From Lumnitzera littorea (taxonomy: Eukaryota > Streptophyta > Magnoliopsida > Myrtales > Combretaceae), in NCBI GenBank assembly GCA_024138015.1, contig JAMXBB010000010.1:48254210-48318209 (forward strand): 64,000 bases of DNA, given 5' to 3'. Of this stretch, positions 1-13,000 are shown one piece after another; positions within the stretch are counted from its first letter, which is position 1; each line of letters opens with the position of its first letter. The notes under the pieces were generated by a model. That model was not told the origin of the DNA and made no database searches. It saw only the letters and a list, made by a program, of their open reading frames with translations. The translations under genes and the position numbers were made by a program.

Positions 1-607
1 AAAAAAAGATCAATGACTTTAATTTAAGATTGAAGATAACATAAATTCCCAAAGTCGAAGATAGCGACAATGCCTAGATTGCTTGAGTATCATCCGAGAA
101 TAACTGAGGTTTCTTATTGAATAAATTGAGTGCTTGAAAGAGGGATTACATGCCCTCAAAATTGAGAACAGTCGGGGACTATACTATTGTGGATCTATGA
201 ACTTCTATAGCAACAATGGTCACCAAATAGGATTTTATTATTTTATTTCATGATCGAGAATATCCTAGCTGCGTAAACTATGGATGAAAGGAATCTCTAA
301 AGACAAGGCTTACTTAGTTTCATATTTTAAAGTCGTGAGGATCTGTCCTCTAAGGATTACAAAGAAGTATTGGAAAAATCTTCCCTTTACAGTCATCGGA
401 TTACTAGATTGAATAACCTAGAATGACAAAAATTCCTAAATTAAGGAGAACCGAGGCTCCTAAATTGCCAAAGCTTCTTTTAAGAAGAACGAATGCAACT
501 ATCGAATAGCCTATTTTCCCAATAAGTAGGTTGCCTTTGTTTTAGGAGCTAGATAGCAGAGGTTCGTATTTTAAGGATTCTAGGGAACGTGTTGAAAATA
601 ATTAGCT

Positions 608-1035
608 CATAAAAAGACCAATCGCTTTAATTTAAGATTGAGGATAACATAAATTCCAAAAGTCGTAGATTGATTATTCGATTTCATGATCGAGAATATC
701 CTAGCTACGTAAACTATGGATGAAAAGAATCCTAAAAAATAAGGATTACTCGGTTCCATATTTTAGAGTCATAAGGATCCGTCCACTAAGGATTGAAAAG
801 AAGTTTTGGAATAACCTTCCCTCCGTAGTCATCAAATTATTAGATTGAATTACATAGAATAACAAAATTCCTAATCTGCAGAGAACCGAGGCTCCTAAAT
901 TGCCAATGCTTCTTTCAAGAAGAACAAATGCACTTATCGAATAGCCTATGTTCCCAATGAGTCGGTAATCTTAGCATTAGGAGCCGTATGGCAGAGATTC
1001 ATATTTCAAGGATTTTTGGGAATGCACTGAAAAAG
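608..1035. repeat. Truncated monomer (~175 bp internal deletion)
   Basis: At 670/671 the sequence passes from AAAAGTCGTAGAT directly to TGATTATTCGATTTCATG. The part from the block-B tail to the GATTTGATTATT landmark is missing. Spacing between the flanking TCATAAAAAG motifs falls to ~427 bp. The missing segment includes the GAACTTCTATAGC landmark. Confidence 0.8.
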
Positions 1036-1549
1036 CTTCGCTCATAAAAAGAGGAATCGCTTGAATTTACGATTGAGGTTAATATAAATTAAAAAAACCA
1101 TAGATAAGGATGGTGCCCAAATTGCCAGTGGTCATTCTGAGAATAACCGAGGTTTCATGTTGAAAAAACAATGCGCCAAAAATAGGGATTTCTTGCCATC
1201 AAAATTGAGAACAACTAGGGACCATACTGTGGGGGTTTTGTGAACTTCTATAGCAACGTTGGTCACCAAATAGGATTTGATTATTTGACTCCACGATCGA
1301 GAATATCCAGGCTAGGTAAACTATGGAAGAAAACATTCCGTAAAAAAGTGGATTACTCAGTTTCATATATTAGAGTCGTGAGGATTCATCCTCTAAGGAT
1401 TGAAAAGAAGTTTTGGAACAATCTTCCCTCTACGGTCATCGGATTACCAGATTGAATTATTTGGAATAAAAAAAATTCCTAAACTAAGGAGAATCAAGGC
1501 TCCTAAACTGCCAATGCTTCTTTCGAGAAGAACAAATGCACTTATCGAA

Positions 1550-4500
1550 TAGCCTATGTTTCCAATGAGTTGTTAATCTTGTCTTTAGGAGCCGTATAGC
1601 AGCGGTTCGTAATTTAAGGATTCTTGGGTACGCATTGAAAAAGCATAGCTCATAAAAAGAGGAATCGCTTGAATTTATGATTGAGGTTATATAAATTCAA
1701 ATATCCGTAGATAAGGATGGTGCCTAAATTGCCAGTCCTTGTTCTGAGAATAACTAAAGTTTCTTGTTGAAAAAGCAAAGCGCTTGATAGCGGGATTACT
1801 TGCCCTTAAAATAGTGAACAGTTGGGGACCGTACTAGCGGGGTTCTATGAACTTCCATAGCAACGTTGATTATTTGATTTCACGATCGAGAATATCCTAA
1901 CTACGTAAACTATGGAAGAAAACATTCCCTAAAAAAGTGGATGACTCGGTTTCATATTTTAGAGTTGTGAGGATCCGTCCTCTAAGGATTGAAAAGAAGT
2001 TTTAGAAAAACCTTCCCTCCGCGGTCATTGGATTACCATATTGAATTACGTGGAATAACAAAAATTCCAAAACTAAGGAGAACCGAGGCTCTTAAATTGC
2101 CAATTCTTCTTTCAAGAAGAACGAATGCACTTATCGAATAGCCTATGTTCCCAATGAGTCATTAATCTTGGCTTTAGGAGCCGTATAGCAAAGGTTCGTT
2201 ATTTAAGGATTCTTGGGAACGCGTTGAAATGGCATAGCTCATAAAAAGAGGAATCACTTGAATTTACGATTAAGGTTATATAAATTCAAAAATTCGTGGA
2301 AAAGGATGGTGCCCAAATTGCCAGTCCTTGTTCTGAGAAAAACCGAGGTTTCTTGTTGAAAAAACAAAGCCCCTAAAAGAGGGATTACTTGCCCTCAAAA
2401 TTGAGGACAGCCGGGGATCGTACTATTGGGGTTCTGTGAACTTCTATAGCAATGTTCGTCACCTAATAGGATTTGATTATTTTATTTCATGATTGAGAAT
2501 ATCCAGGCTATGTAAACTATGGAAGAAAAGATCCCTAAAAAAGTGGATTACTCGGTTTCATATTTTAGAGTCGTGAGGATCCGACCTCTAAGGATTGAAA
2601 AGAAGTTTTGGAAAAATCTTCACTCTGCGGTCATTGGATTACCAGATTGAATTCCTTAGAATAACAAAAATTCTTAAACTAAGAAGAACCGAGGCTCCTA
2701 AATTGCCAATGCTTCTTTCAAGAAGAATGAATGCACTTATCGAAAAACCTATGTACCCAATGAGTCCGTAATCTTGGATTTAGGAGCCGTATAGCAGAGG
2801 TTCGTAATTTAAGGATTTTTAGGAACGCATTGTAAAAGCAAAGCTCATAAAAGGAGGAATCGCTTGTATTTATGATTGAGGTTATATAAATTCAAAAATC
2901 CATGGATAAAGATGGTACCGAAATTCCCAGTCCTTGTTCTGAGAATAACCGAGGTTTCTGGTCGAGAAAACAAAGCGCCTAAAAGAGGGATTACTTGCCC
3001 TCAAAATTGAGAACAGCCAGGGATCGTACTATCGAGGTTCTATGAACTTCTATAGCAATGTTGGTCACCAAATAGGATTTGATTATTTGATTTCACGATC
3101 AAGAATATCCTAGCTACGTAAACTATGGATGAAAAGAATCCCTAAAAATAAGGATTACTCGGTTTCATATTTTAGAGTCGCGAGGATCTGTCCTCTATGG
3201 ATTGAAATGAAGTTATGGAAAAACCTTCCCTCCGCATACATCAGATTACCAGATTGAATTACATGGAATAAAAAAAATTCTTACACTATGGAGAACCGTG
3301 GCTCCTAAAATGCCAATGCTTCTTTCATGAAGAACGAATGCACTTATCGAATAGCCTATGTTCTTAATGAGTTGGTAATCTTGGCTTTAGGATTTGTATA
3401 GCAGAGGTTTGTAATTCAAGGATTTTTGGGAACGCATTGAAAAAGCTTAGCTCATAAAAAGAGGAATCGCTTGACTTTACGAATGAGGTTAATATAAATT
3501 CAAATATCCGTGGATAAGGATGGTGCCCAAATTGCCAATCCTTGTTCTGAGAATAACCGAGGTTTCTTGTTAAAGAAACAGAGCGCCTAAAGGTGGGATT
3601 ACTTGCCATCAAAATTGTGGACAACCGAGGACCGTACTATCAGGGTTTTGTGAACATCTATAGCAGCATTGGTCAACAAATAGGATTTGATTATTTGATT
3701 TTATGATCGAGAATATCCAGGCTACGCAAACTATAGAGGAAAACATTCCCTAAAAAAGTGGATTACTCGGTTTTTCATATTTTAGAGTCGTGAGGATTCG
3801 TCTTCTAAGGATTAAAGAGAAGTTTTGGAAAAACCTTCCCTCCATGGTCATCGAATTACCATACTGAATTACTTGGAATAACAAAAATTCCTAAACTAAG
3901 GAGAACTGAGGCTCTAAATTGCCAGTGATTCTTTCAAGAAGAATGAATGCACATATCGAGTAGCCTATGTTCCTAATAAGTCAGTAATCTTGGCTTTAGG
4001 AGCAATATAGTAGAGGTTAGTAATTTAAGGATTGTTGGGAATGCATTGAAAAGGCATAGCTCATAAAAAGAGGAAACGCTTGAATTTACGATTGAGGTTA
4101 TATAAATTCAAAAATCCGTAGATAAGGATGGTGCCCAAATTGCTAATCCATGTTCTAAGAATAATCGCTGTTTCGTGTTAAAAAAACAAAGTGCCTAAAA
4201 GAGGGATTACATGCCCTCAAAATTGAGAACAGTCGAGGACCGTACTATCGGGGTTCTGTGAACTTTTATAGCAACGTTGGCCACCAAATAGGATTTGATT
4301 ATTTGATTTCACGATCGAGAATATCCTAGCTACGTAATCTATGGAAGAAAAGAATCCCTAAAAATAAGGATTACTCGGTTCTCCTTAGTTTAGAGTCGAA
4401 AGGATCTGTCCTCTAAGGATTGAAAAGTAGTTTTGGAAAAATCTTCCCTCCATGGTCATCGGATTACCAGATAGAATTACTTAGAATAACAAAAATTCCT

Positions 4501-7500
4501 AAACTAAGGAGAACCGAGCCTCCTAAATTGCCAATGCTTCTTTCGAGAAGAATGAATGCACTTATCGAATAGCCTATGTTCCCAATGAGTCGTTAATCTT
4601 GCCTTTAGGAGCCGTATAGCAGCGGTTCGTAATTTAAGGATTCTTAGGTACGCATTGAAAATGCATAGCTCATAAAAAGAGGAATCGCTTGAATTTACAA
4701 TTGAGGTTATATAAATTCAAATATCCGTAGATAAGGATGGTGCCTAAATTGCCAGTCCTTGTTTTGAGAATAACCGAAGTTTCTTGTTGAAAAAACAAAG
4801 CGCTTGATAGCGGGATTACATGCCCTTAAAATAGTGAACAGTTGGGGACCGTACTAGCGGGGTTCTATGAACTTCCATAGCAACGTTGGTCACCAAATAG
4901 GATTTGATTATTTGATTTCACGATCGAGAATATCCTAGCTACGTAAACTATGGAAGAAAACATTCCCTAAAAAAGTGGATGACTCAATTTCATATTTTAG
5001 AGTTGTGAGGATCCGTCCTCTAAGGATTGAAAAGAAGTTTTAGAAAAACCTTCCCTCCGCGGTCATTGGATTACCATATTGAATTACGTGGAATAACAAA
5101 AATTCCTAAACTAAGGAGAATCGAGGCTCCTAAATTGCCAATGCTTCTTTCAAGAAGAATGATTGCACTTATTGAATAGCCTACGTTCCCAATGAGTTGT
5201 TAATCTTGGCTTTAGGAGCCGTATAGCAAAGGTTCGTTATTTAAGGATTCTTGGGAACGCGTTGAAAAAGTATAGCTCATAAAAGGAGGAATCGCTTGAA
5301 TTTATGATTGAGGTTATATAAATTCAAAAATCCATGGAAAAGGATGGTGCCCAAATTGCCAGTCCTTGTTTTGAGAATCACCAAGGTTTCTTGTTCAAAA
5401 AACAAAGACCCTAAAAGAGGGATTGCTTGCCCTCAAAATTGAGAACAGCTGGGGACCGTACTATTGGGGTTCTGTGAACTTCTATAGCAATGTTGGTCAC
5501 CAAATAGGATTTGATTATTCGATTTCACAATCGAGAATATCCAGGCTACGTAAACTATGGAAGAAAACATTCACTAAAAAAGTGGATTACTCGGTTTCAT
5601 ATTTTAGAGTCGTGAGGATCCGTCCTCTAAGGATTGAAAAGAAGTTTTGGAAAAATCTTTACTCCGTGGTCATCAGATTACCAGATTGAATTCCTTAGAA
5701 TAACAAAAATTCCTTAACTAACAAGAAACGAGGCTCCTAAATTGCCAGTACATCTTTCAAGAAGAATGAATGCACTTATCGAATAGTCTATGTTCCCAAT
5801 GAGTCAGTAATCTTGGATTTAAGAGCCGTATAGCAGAGGTTCGTAATTCAAGCATTTTTAGGAACGCATTGAAGAGGCAAAGCTCATAAAAGGAGGAATC
5901 GCTTGAATTTACGATTGAGGTTATATAAATTCAAAAATCTGTGGATAAGGATGGAGCCAAAATTCCCAGTCCTTGTTTTGAGAATAACCGAGGTTTCTGG
6001 TTGAAAAAACAAAGCACCTAAAAGAGGGATTACTTGCCCTTAAAATTTAGAACAGCCGGGGACCGTACTATCGAAGTTCTGTGAACTTCTATAGGAACGT
6101 AGGTCACCAAATAGGATTTGATTATTTGATTTCACAATCGAGAATATCCTAGCTACGTAAACTATGGATGAAAAGAATCCCTAAAAATAAGGATTACTCG
6201 GTTTCATATTTTAGAGTCGCGAGGATCTGTCCTCTAAGGATTGAAATGAAGTTATGGAAAAACCTTCCCTCCGCAAACATCGGATTACCAGATTGAATTA
6301 CATGGAATGAAAAAAATTCTTACATTATGGAGAACCGTGGCCCCTAAAATGCCAATGCTTCTTTCAAGAAGAACGAATGCACTTATCGAATAGCTTATGT
6401 TCCCAATGAGTTGGTAATCTTGGCTTCAGGAGTCGTACAGTAGAGGTTCGTAATTCAAGGATTTTTGGGAACACTTTGAAAAAGCTTAGCTCATAAAAAG
6501 AGGAAACGCTTGAATTTACAAATGAGGTTAATATTAATTCAAATATCCGTGGATAAGGATGGTGCCCAAATTGCCAGTCCTTGTTTTGAGAATAACTGAG
6601 GTTTCATGTTGAAGAAATAGAGCGCCTAAAAGTGGGATTACTTGCCCTCAAAATTGTGAACAGCCGGGGACTGTACTATCGAGGTTTTGTGAACATCTAT
6701 AGCAATGTTGGTCACCAAATAGGATTTGATTATTTGATTTTAAGATCGAGAATATCCAGGCTACGTAAACTATAGAGGAAAACATTCCTTAAAAAAGTGG
6801 CTTACTCGGTTTCATATTTTAGAGTCGTGAGGATCCATCTTCTAAGGATTGAAAAGAAGTTTTGGAAAAACCTTCCTTTCACGGTCCTCGGATTACCATA
6901 TTGAATTACTTGGAATAACAAAAATTCCAAAACTAAGGAGAACCGAGGCTCCAAATTTGCCAATGATTCTTTCAAGAAGAACGAATGCACATATCGAATA
7001 GCCTATGTTCCTAATGAGTCGGTAATCTTGGCTTTAGGAGCCATATAGCAGAGGTTAGTAATTTAAGGATTCTTAGGAACGCGTTGAAAAAGCATAGCTC
7101 ATAAAAATAGGAATCACTTGAATTTACGATTGAGTTTATATAAATTCAATAATCCGTAGATAAGGAACGTGCCCAAATTGTTAATCCTTGTTCTAAGAAT
7201 AATCGAGCTTTCGTGTTCAAAAAACAAAGCACCTAAAAGAGGGATTACTTGCCCTCAAAATTGAGAACAGTCGGGGACCGTACTATTGGGGTTCTGTGAA
7301 CTTTTATAGCAACATTGGTCACCAAATAGGATTTGATTATTTGATTTGACGATTGAGAATATCCTAGCTACGTAAACTATGGAAGAAAAGAACCCCTAAA
7401 AATAAGGATTACTCGGTTTCATATTTTAGAGTCGTGAGGATCCGTCCTCTACGGATTGAAAAGTAGTTTTGGAAAAATCTTCCCTCTACGGTCATCGGAT

Positions 7501-7570
7501 TACCAGATAGAATTACTTGGAATGAAAAAAATTCCCAAACTAAGGAGAACCGAGACTCCTAAAATGCCAA
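1550..7570. repeat. Pentameric higher-order repeat, two copies (~3.03 kb)
   Basis: Rare variants recur about 3.03 kb apart in the same order. CGCTTGATAGCGGGATTAC is at 1781 and 4801 (offset 3020), GAGCGCC after an altered AAGAAA tract at 3591 and 6620 (offset 3029), and TGAAAAGTAG at 4421 and 7457 (offset 3036). The growing offset fits small indels; the first copy lacks 18 bp near 1868 (GGTCACCAAATAGGATTT in the second copy). Five monomers make one unit. Outer boundaries are approximate. Confidence 0.75.
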
Positions 7571-7699
7571 TGCTTCTTTCGAGAAGAACGAATGCACTTA
7601 TCGAATAGCATATGTTCCCAATGAGTCGGTAATCTTGGCTTTAGGAGCTATATAGTAGAGGTTCGTAATTTAAGGATTTTCGGGAACGTGTTCAATAAG

Positions 7700-9640
7700 T
7701 TTAGCTCATAAAAAGTAGAATCACTTGAATTTACGATTCAGGTTAATATAAATTCAAAAATCTATGGATTAGGAAGGTGCCCAAATTGTCAGTCCTTATT
7801 CTAAGAATAATCGAGGTTTCTTATTGAAAAAACAAAGCGCCTAAAAGTGGGATTACTTACCCTCAAAATTGAGAACAACCGGGTACTGTACTACGGGGGG
7901 TACTGTGAACTTCAATAGCAATGTTGGTCACCAAATAGGATTTGATTATTTGATTTAACAATCGAGAATATCTTAACTACGTAAACTATGGAAGAAAAGA
8001 ATCCCTAAAAATAAGGATTACTCAATTTCATATTTTAGATTCATGAGGATCCGTCCTCTAAGGATTGAAAAGAATTTTTGGAAAAATCTTCCCTCCGTTG
8101 TCATCGGATTACCAGATTAAATTACTTGGAATAACAAAACTTTCTAAACTAAGGAGAACCGAGGCTCCTAAATTGCCAATGCTTCTTTCAAGAAGAACGA
8201 ATGCACTTATTGAATAGCATATGTTCCCAATGAGTCGATAATCTTGGCTTTAGGAGCCGTATAGCAGAGGTTCGTAATTCAAGGATTTTTGGGAAGGCGT
8301 TGAATAAGCTTAGCTCATAAAAAGAAGAATCGCTTGAATTTATGATTGAGGATAATATAAATTTAGAAATCTATGCATTAGGATGGTGCCCAAATTGACA
8401 GTCCTTGTTCTGAGAATAACCGAGGTTTCTTGTTGAAAAAATAAAGTGCCTAAAAGTAGGATTACTTGCCCTCAAAATTGAGAATTGCCGGGTACTGTAC
8501 TATCGGGGTACTGTGAACTTCTATAGAAACATTGGTTACCAAATAGGATTTGATTATTTGATTTCACAATCGAGAATATCTTAGCAACATAAACTATGGA
8601 AGAAAAGAATCACTAAAAATAAGGATGACTCGGTTTCATATTTTAGATTCGTAAGGATCCGTCCTCTAAGGATTGAAAAGAAGTTTTGGAAAAACCTTCC
8701 CTTCGCGGTCATCAGAATACCAGATTGAATTACTTAGAATAACAAAAATTTCTAAACTAAGGATAACTGAGGCTCCTAAATTGCCAATGCTTCTTTTAAG
8801 AAGAACGAATGCACTTATTGAATAGCCTATGTTCCCAATAAGTCGGTAATCTTGGCTTTAAGAGCTGTATAGCAGAGGTTCGTAATTCAAGGATTTTTGG
8901 GAACACATTGAATAAGCTTAACTCAGAAAAAGAAGAAATGCTTGAATTTATGATTGAGGTTAATATAAATTAAGAAATCTGTAGATTAGGATGGTGCCCA
9001 AATTGCCAGTCCTTGTTTTGAGAATAACCGAGGTTTCTTGTTGAAAAAACAAAGCTCCTAAAAGTGGGATTACTTACCCTCAAAATTGAGAACAGCCGAG
9101 TACTGTACTATCGGGGTACTGTGAACTTCTATAGCAACGTTGGTCACCAAATAGGATTTGATTATTTGATTTCACAATCGAGAATATCCTAGCTACGTAA
9201 ACTATGGAAGAAAGGAATCCCTAAAAATAAGGATTACTCGATTTCATATTTTAGATTCGGGAGAATCTGTCCTCTAAGGATTGAAAAGAAGTTATGGAAA
9301 AACCTTCCCACTGCAGTCATCGGATTAACAGATTGAATTACTTGGAATAACAAAAATTTCTAAACTAAGGAGAACCGAGTTTCCTAAATTGCCAATGCTT
9401 CTTTCAAGAATAACGAATGCACTTATCGAATAGCCTATGTTCCCAATGAGTCGGTAATCTTAGCTTTAGGAGCCCTATAGCAGAGGTTCGTAATTCAAGG
9501 ATTTTTGGGAATGCGTTGAATAAGCTTAGCTCATAAAAAGAAGAATCACTTGAATTTACGATTGAGGATATATAAATTCAGAAATCTGTGGATTAGGATG
9601 GTGCCCAAATTGCCAGTCCTTGTTCTAAGAATAACCGAAG
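7700..9640. repeat. Monomer subfamily with GGGTACTGTACTA variant
   Basis: Three consecutive monomers here read GGTACTGTACTA and GGGGTACTGTGAAC where most copies have GGGACCGTACTG and GGGGTTCTGTGAAC. They also share AAATTTAGAAATC or AAATTAAGAAATC tail variants and ATTAGGATGGTGCCC. The same marks return in the monomers near 9700 and 11530, so this subfamily also feeds the next block. Confidence 0.6.
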
Positions 9641-12600
9641 TTTCTTGTTGAAAATACAAAGCGCCTAAAAGTGGGATTACTTGCCCTCAAAACTGAGAAC
9701 AACCGGGTACTGTACTATCGGGGTACTGTGAACTTCTATAGCAACATTGGTCACCAAATAGGATTTGATTATTTCATTTCACGATCAAGAATATCTAAGC
9801 TACTTAAATTATGGAAGAAAACATTCCTTAAAATAGTGGATTACTCGGTTTCATATTTTAGAGTCGTGAGGATCTGTCCTCTAAGGTTTGAAAAGAACTT
9901 TTGGAAAAACTTTCCCTCCGCGGTCATCGGATTACCCGATTGAATTACTTGGAATAACAAAAATTCCTAAACTAAGGAGAACCGAGGCTCCTAAATTGCC
10001 AATGCTTCCTTTAAGAAGAACAATTGCATTTATCGAATAACCTATGTTCCTTATGAGTCGGTAATCTTGGCTTTAGGAGCCGTATAGTAGAGGTTCGTAA
10101 TTCAAGGATTTTTGGGAACGCGTTGAAAAAGATTAACTCATAAAAAGAAGAATCGCTTAAATTTACGATTAAGGTTAATATAGATTCAGAAATCTGTGGA
10201 TAAGGATGGTGTCCAAATTGCCAGTCCTTGTTCTAAGAATAACCATGGTTTCTTGTTGAAAAAACAAAGTGCCTAAAGGAGGGATTACTAGCGCTCAATA
10301 TTAAGGACAGCCGAGGACCGTACTATCAGGGTTCTGTGAACTTCTATAGCAACGTTGGTCACCAAATAGGATTTGATTATTTGATTTGACGATCGAGAAT
10401 ATCCTAACAACGTAAACTATGGAAGAAAAGAATCCCTAAAAATAAGGATTACTCGGTTTCATATTTTAGAGTCATGAGAATCCGTCCTCTAAGGATTGAA
10501 AAGAAGTTTTGGAAAAACCTTCCCTCTACGGTCATCGAATTACTAGATTGAATTACTTGGAATAACAAAAATTCCTAAACTAAGGAGAACCGAGGCTGAT
10601 ATATTGCCAATGCTTTTTTCAAGAAAAACGAATGCAATTATTGAATAACCTATGTTCCCAATGAGTCGGTAATCTTGGCTTTAGGAGCTATATAGCAGAG
10701 GTTCGTAATTTAAGGATTCTTGGGAATGCATTGAAAAAGCATAGCTCATAAAAAGAGGAATCACTTGAATTTACGATTGAGGTTATATAAATTCAAAAAT
10801 CCGTGGATAAGGATGGTGCCCAAATTGCCTGTCCTTGTTTTGAGAATAACTGAGGTTTCTTGTTGAAAAACCAAAGTGCCTAGAAGAGGGATTGCTTGCC
10901 CTCAAAATTGAGAATAGCTGGGGACCGTACTATTGGGGTTCTGTGAACTTCTATAGCAACGTTGGTCACCAAATAGGATTTGATTATTTGATTTCACCAT
11001 CGTGAATATCCTAGCTACATAAATTATGGAAGAAAAGAATCCCTAAAAATAAGGATTACTCGGTTTCATATTTTAGAGTCGTGAGGATCCGTCCTCTAAG
11101 GATTGAAAAGAAGTTTTGGAAAAACCTTCCCTTCGCGGTCATCGAATTACCATATTGAATTACTTGGAATAACAAAAATTCCTAAACTAAGGAGAACCGA
11201 GGCTCCTAAATTGCCAATGCTTCTTTCAAGAAGAACGAATGCACTTATCGAATAGCCTATGTTCCCAATGAGTCAGTAATCTTGGCTTTAGGAGTTGTAC
11301 AGCAGAGGTTCATAATTCAAGGATTTTTGGGAACGCGTTGAATAAGCTTAGCTCATAAAAAGAGGAATCGCTTGAATTTACAATTGAGTTTAATACAAAT
11401 TCTGAAATCTGTGGGTTAGGATGGTGCCCAAATTGCCAATCCTTGTTCTAAGAATAACCAAGGTTTCTTGTTGAAAATACAAAGCGCCTAAAAGTGGGAT
11501 TAGTTGCCTTCAAAATTGAGAACAGCCGGGTACTGTACTATCGGGGTACTGTGAACTTCTATAGCAACGTTGGTCACCAAATAGGATTTGATTATTTCAT
11601 TTCACGATCGAGAATATCTAGGCTACTTAAACTATGGAAGAAAACATTCCCTAAAAAAGTAGATTACTCGGTTTCATATTTTAAAGTCGTAAGGATCCAG
11701 CCTCTAAGGTTTGAAAAGAACTTTTGGAAAAAGCTTCCCTCCGCGGTTAGCGGATTACCAGATTGAATTACTTAAAATAACAAAAATTCCTAAACTAAGG
11801 AGAACCGAGGCTCCTAAATTGCCAATGCTTCTTTTAAGAAGAACAATTGCACTTATCGAATAACTTATGTTCTTAATGAGTCGGTAATCTTGGCTTTAGG
11901 AGCCGTATAGTAGAGGTTCGTAATTCAAGGATTCTTGGGAATGCATTGAAAAAGCATAGCTCATAAAAAGAGGAATCACTTGAATTTACGATTGAGGTTA
12001 TATAAATTCAAAAATCCGTGGACAAGGATGGTGCCCAAATTGCCTATCCTTGTTTTGAGAATAACCGAGGTTTCTTGTTGAAAAACCAAAGCACCTAAAA
12101 GAGGGATTGCTTGCCCTTAAAATTGAGAATAGCTGGGGACCGTACTATCGGGGTTCTGTGAACTTCTATAGCAACGTTGGTCACCAAATAGGATTTGATT
12201 ATTTGATTTCACGATCGAGAATATCCTAGCTACGTAAAATATGGAAGAAAAGAATCCCTAAAAATAAGGATTACTCGGTTTCATATTTTAGAGTCGTGAG
12301 GATCCGTCCTCTACGAATTGAAAAGAAGTTTTGGAAAAACCTTCCCTCTGCGATCATCGGATTACCATATTGAATTACTTGGAATAACAAAAATTCCTAA
12401 ACTAAGGAGAACCGAGGCTCCTAAATTGCCAATGCTTCTGTCAAGAGGAATGAATGCACTTAACGAATAGCTTATGTTCCTATTGAGTCGGTAATCTTAG
12501 CTTTAGGAGCCGCATAGCAGAGGTTCGTAATTTAAGGATTATTGGGAATGCGTTGAATAAGCTTAGCTCATAAAAAGAGGAATCGCTTGAATTTACAATT

Positions 12601-13000
12601 GAGTTTATATAAATTCAAAAATCCGCGGATAAGGATGGTGCCCAAATTGCCAGTCCTTTTTCTGAGAATAACCGACGTTTCTTGTTGAAAAAACAAAGTG
12701 CGTAAAAGAGGGATTACTTGCCCTCAAAATTGAGAACAGCCGGAGACCGTACTGTCTGTGTTCTGTGAACTTCTACAGTAATGTTGGTCACCAAATAGGA
12801 TTTGATTATTTGATTTCACGATCGAGAATATCCAGGATAGGTAAACTATGGAAGAAAACATTCCTTAAAAAAGTAGATTACTCGGTTTCATATTTTAAAG
12901 TCGTGAGGATCCATCCTCTAAGGTTTGAAAAGAAGTTTTAGAAAACCTTACCCTCCGCGGTCATTGGATTACCAGATTGAATTACTTGGAATAACGAAAA
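9640..13000. repeat. Dimer/trimer-spaced repeat block
   Basis: TGGGAATGCATTGAAAAAGC recurs at 10721 and 11936 (offset 1215, two monomers), followed by matching text including GTTGAAAAACCAAAG. Monomers opening with GGGTACTGTACTATCGGG near 9700 and 11530 are 1823 bp apart (three monomers) and share TTTCATTTCACGATC and CTACTTAAA variants. Overlapping dimer and trimer spacings suggest repeated unequal exchange. Confidence 0.6.

Noticed and set aside
1240..1455. Repeated plus-strand frames of ~71 codons in many monomers treated as genes
   Set aside because: They are the same monomer segment translated again and again, with stops and indels in many copies and no promoter or family match.
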